Source: Draconibacterium orientale
GTDB lineage: Bacteria; Bacteroidota; Bacteroidia; Bacteroidales; JAADGE01
Direction of reading: 5' to 3'
Assembly (NCBI GenBank): GCA_020718265.1
Contig: DYSM01000119.1
Coordinates: forward strand, 1 to 8,167
DNA length: 8,167 bases
Of this stretch, positions 7,717 to 8,167 are shown one piece after another. Numbering within the stretch: the stretch's first letter is position 1; each line of letters starts with the position of its first letter. Made by a program: the position numbers and the translations under genes. The notes beneath the pieces are model-generated. The model was not told the DNA's origin. It was given only the letters and a program-made list of their open reading frames with translations, and searched no databases.

Positions 7717-7755
7717 TGTCATTACCGGTCATTCAATGGTCAAAAAGCAGTCATT
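7717..7755. promoter_or_regulatory. Helically phased GTCA(TT) direct repeats, Pho-box-like
   Basis: The core GTCA begins at 7718, 7728, 7739 and 7750, so the steps are 10, 11 and 11 bp and all copies lie on one face of the helix. Three of the four read GTCATT and the third reads GTCAAA. One more GTCATT lies at 7695. Repeats of TGTCA-type at 11-bp period are the hallmark of OmpR/PhoB-family operators (the Pho box). Binding here is an inference. The array would control transcription towards the 63-aa gene. Confidence 0.35.
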
Positions 7756-7772
7756 TCTCGTTTTTTTTGTTT

Positions 7773-7829
7773 ATGACTGAACTCGAAAAAATAACAAAAA
7801 AAAAATCAGACAGCGTTAAAATTTGTTAA
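7773..7829 (+). CDS. Possible 18-codon leader ORF
   Basis: An ATG just after the phased repeats opens an 18-codon reading frame with many Lys codons (MTELEKITKKKSDSVKIC). It ends beside a weak stem-loop (about 7808-7836) followed by TTTTT (7837-7841). There is no Shine-Dalgarno sequence and it sits in an A-rich tract, so it may be chance. It is recorded only because of its position between the putative operator and the next gene. Confidence 0.12.
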   Translation: MTELEKITKKKSDSVKIC

Positions 7830-7905
7830 AGCTCTGTTTTTGAGAAATAAACCAACCGTGCAAGCGTTATATCTGTAAAGATTCTTACACAAAAAAAATA
7901 GGTTT

Positions 7906-8097
7906 ATGAAACAGATGTATCAATATTACTTTTTAATTGACGAATTCACAAAAACAGAATCACAAATGATTGATTTACAGAAAACTATTGCCGATATTTC
8001 CAAAGCGGAAGGCATACTTAAAGCCTTAGATTCATGTTTAGTCAGCCCGAAAACTGCCGTAATCGACAGAATTTTGGAAGCCGCACACGTGAAATAA
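7906..8097 (+). CDS. Small protein of unknown function (63 aa)
   Basis: I do not recognise a named family. The 63-aa product has no signal peptide or membrane segment. Residues about 15-42 look like one charged amphipathic helix. After a Ser-Pro-Lys break (47-49), a second short helix (about 50-61, VIDRILEAA) closes the protein. There is a single Cys at 44. The C-terminal pattern (Pro, then Ile and Ile-Leu spaced along a helix) reminds me of many short Bacteroidota hypothetical proteins; this is an impression, not a match. Support for a real gene is the A-rich pre-start region, normal codon choice for this window, and a good terminator 24 bp after the stop codon. The start could also be the ATG at 7915. 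It is probably transcribed alone or from the spacer with the Pho-like repeats. Confidence 0.65.
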   Translation: MKQMYQYYFLIDEFTKTESQMIDLQKTIADISKAEGILKALDSCLVSPKTAVIDRILEAAHVK

Positions 8098-8120
8098 ATT
8101 TTAGGAGTTTATACAAATGT

Positions 8121-8152
8121 AATCCGAAATCGTAATGGTTTCGGATTTTTTT
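8121..8152 (+). terminator. Intrinsic terminator of the 63-aa gene
   Basis: AATCCGAAA (8121-8129) pairs perfectly with TTTCGGATT (8139-8147) around a 9-nt loop. It is followed by a run of seven T residues (8146-8152, overlapping the stem end). This is the canonical form for + strand transcription, and it lies just after the stop codon of the small gene. Confidence 0.85.
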
Positions 8153-8167
8153 GTCAAAGAGCCAATG

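Noticed and set aside
1..8167. CRISPR array, tRNA or rRNA gene, insertion sequence or transposase
   Set aside because: No regularly spaced long repeats, no cloverleaf or rRNA-like segments and no transposase motifs were found on either strand.

Overview
The window looks like a chromosomal segment of a Bacteroidota bacterium. The evidence is low GC with very AT-rich spacers, TAnnTTTG-type -7 promoter boxes (perfect copies at 571-578 and 6222-6229), A-rich start regions without a Shine-Dalgarno sequence, and a SpoIIE-type phosphatase preceded by the ITDSI-YAKRIQ-A linker that I associate with this phylum. I cannot name the genus. All genes I accept lie on the + strand.

Layout: 1-875 has no supported protein gene. 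It holds a nested palindromic, MITE- or REP-like element (149-272), a featureless AT-rich stretch, and a compact transcription unit: a full promoter (547-578), a structured RNA of about 90 nt (584-676) and a strong intrinsic terminator with a UUCG tetraloop (650-676). 876-6137 is one very large gene (1753 aa) that joins a Ser/Thr protein kinase, a STAND-like/COG3899-type ATPase, a long helical TPR-like region, a GAF domain, a coiled coil and a SpoIIE/PP2C phosphatase. A 117-bp spacer with an AT-rich hairpin and a promoter leads to miaB (6255-7649), the tRNA ms2i6A37 methylthiotransferase. The 256-bp spacer after it holds a helically phased set of GTCA(TT) direct repeats that resembles a Pho box. 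A 63-aa protein of unknown function (7906-8097) with its own terminator closes the window.

How the parts may work together: the large protein has the parts of a complete signalling device, with a sensor/ATPase scaffold, a kinase that can phosphorylate Ser/Thr and a phosphatase that can remove it. SpoIIE-type phosphatases usually act on STAS-domain anti-anti-sigma proteins, but no STAS, anti-sigma or response-regulator gene is present here, so its partner must be encoded elsewhere. miaB is a housekeeping gene with its own promoter and is probably functionally unrelated. The small RNA or attenuator in front of the kinase gene is the least explained element and the most testable one.
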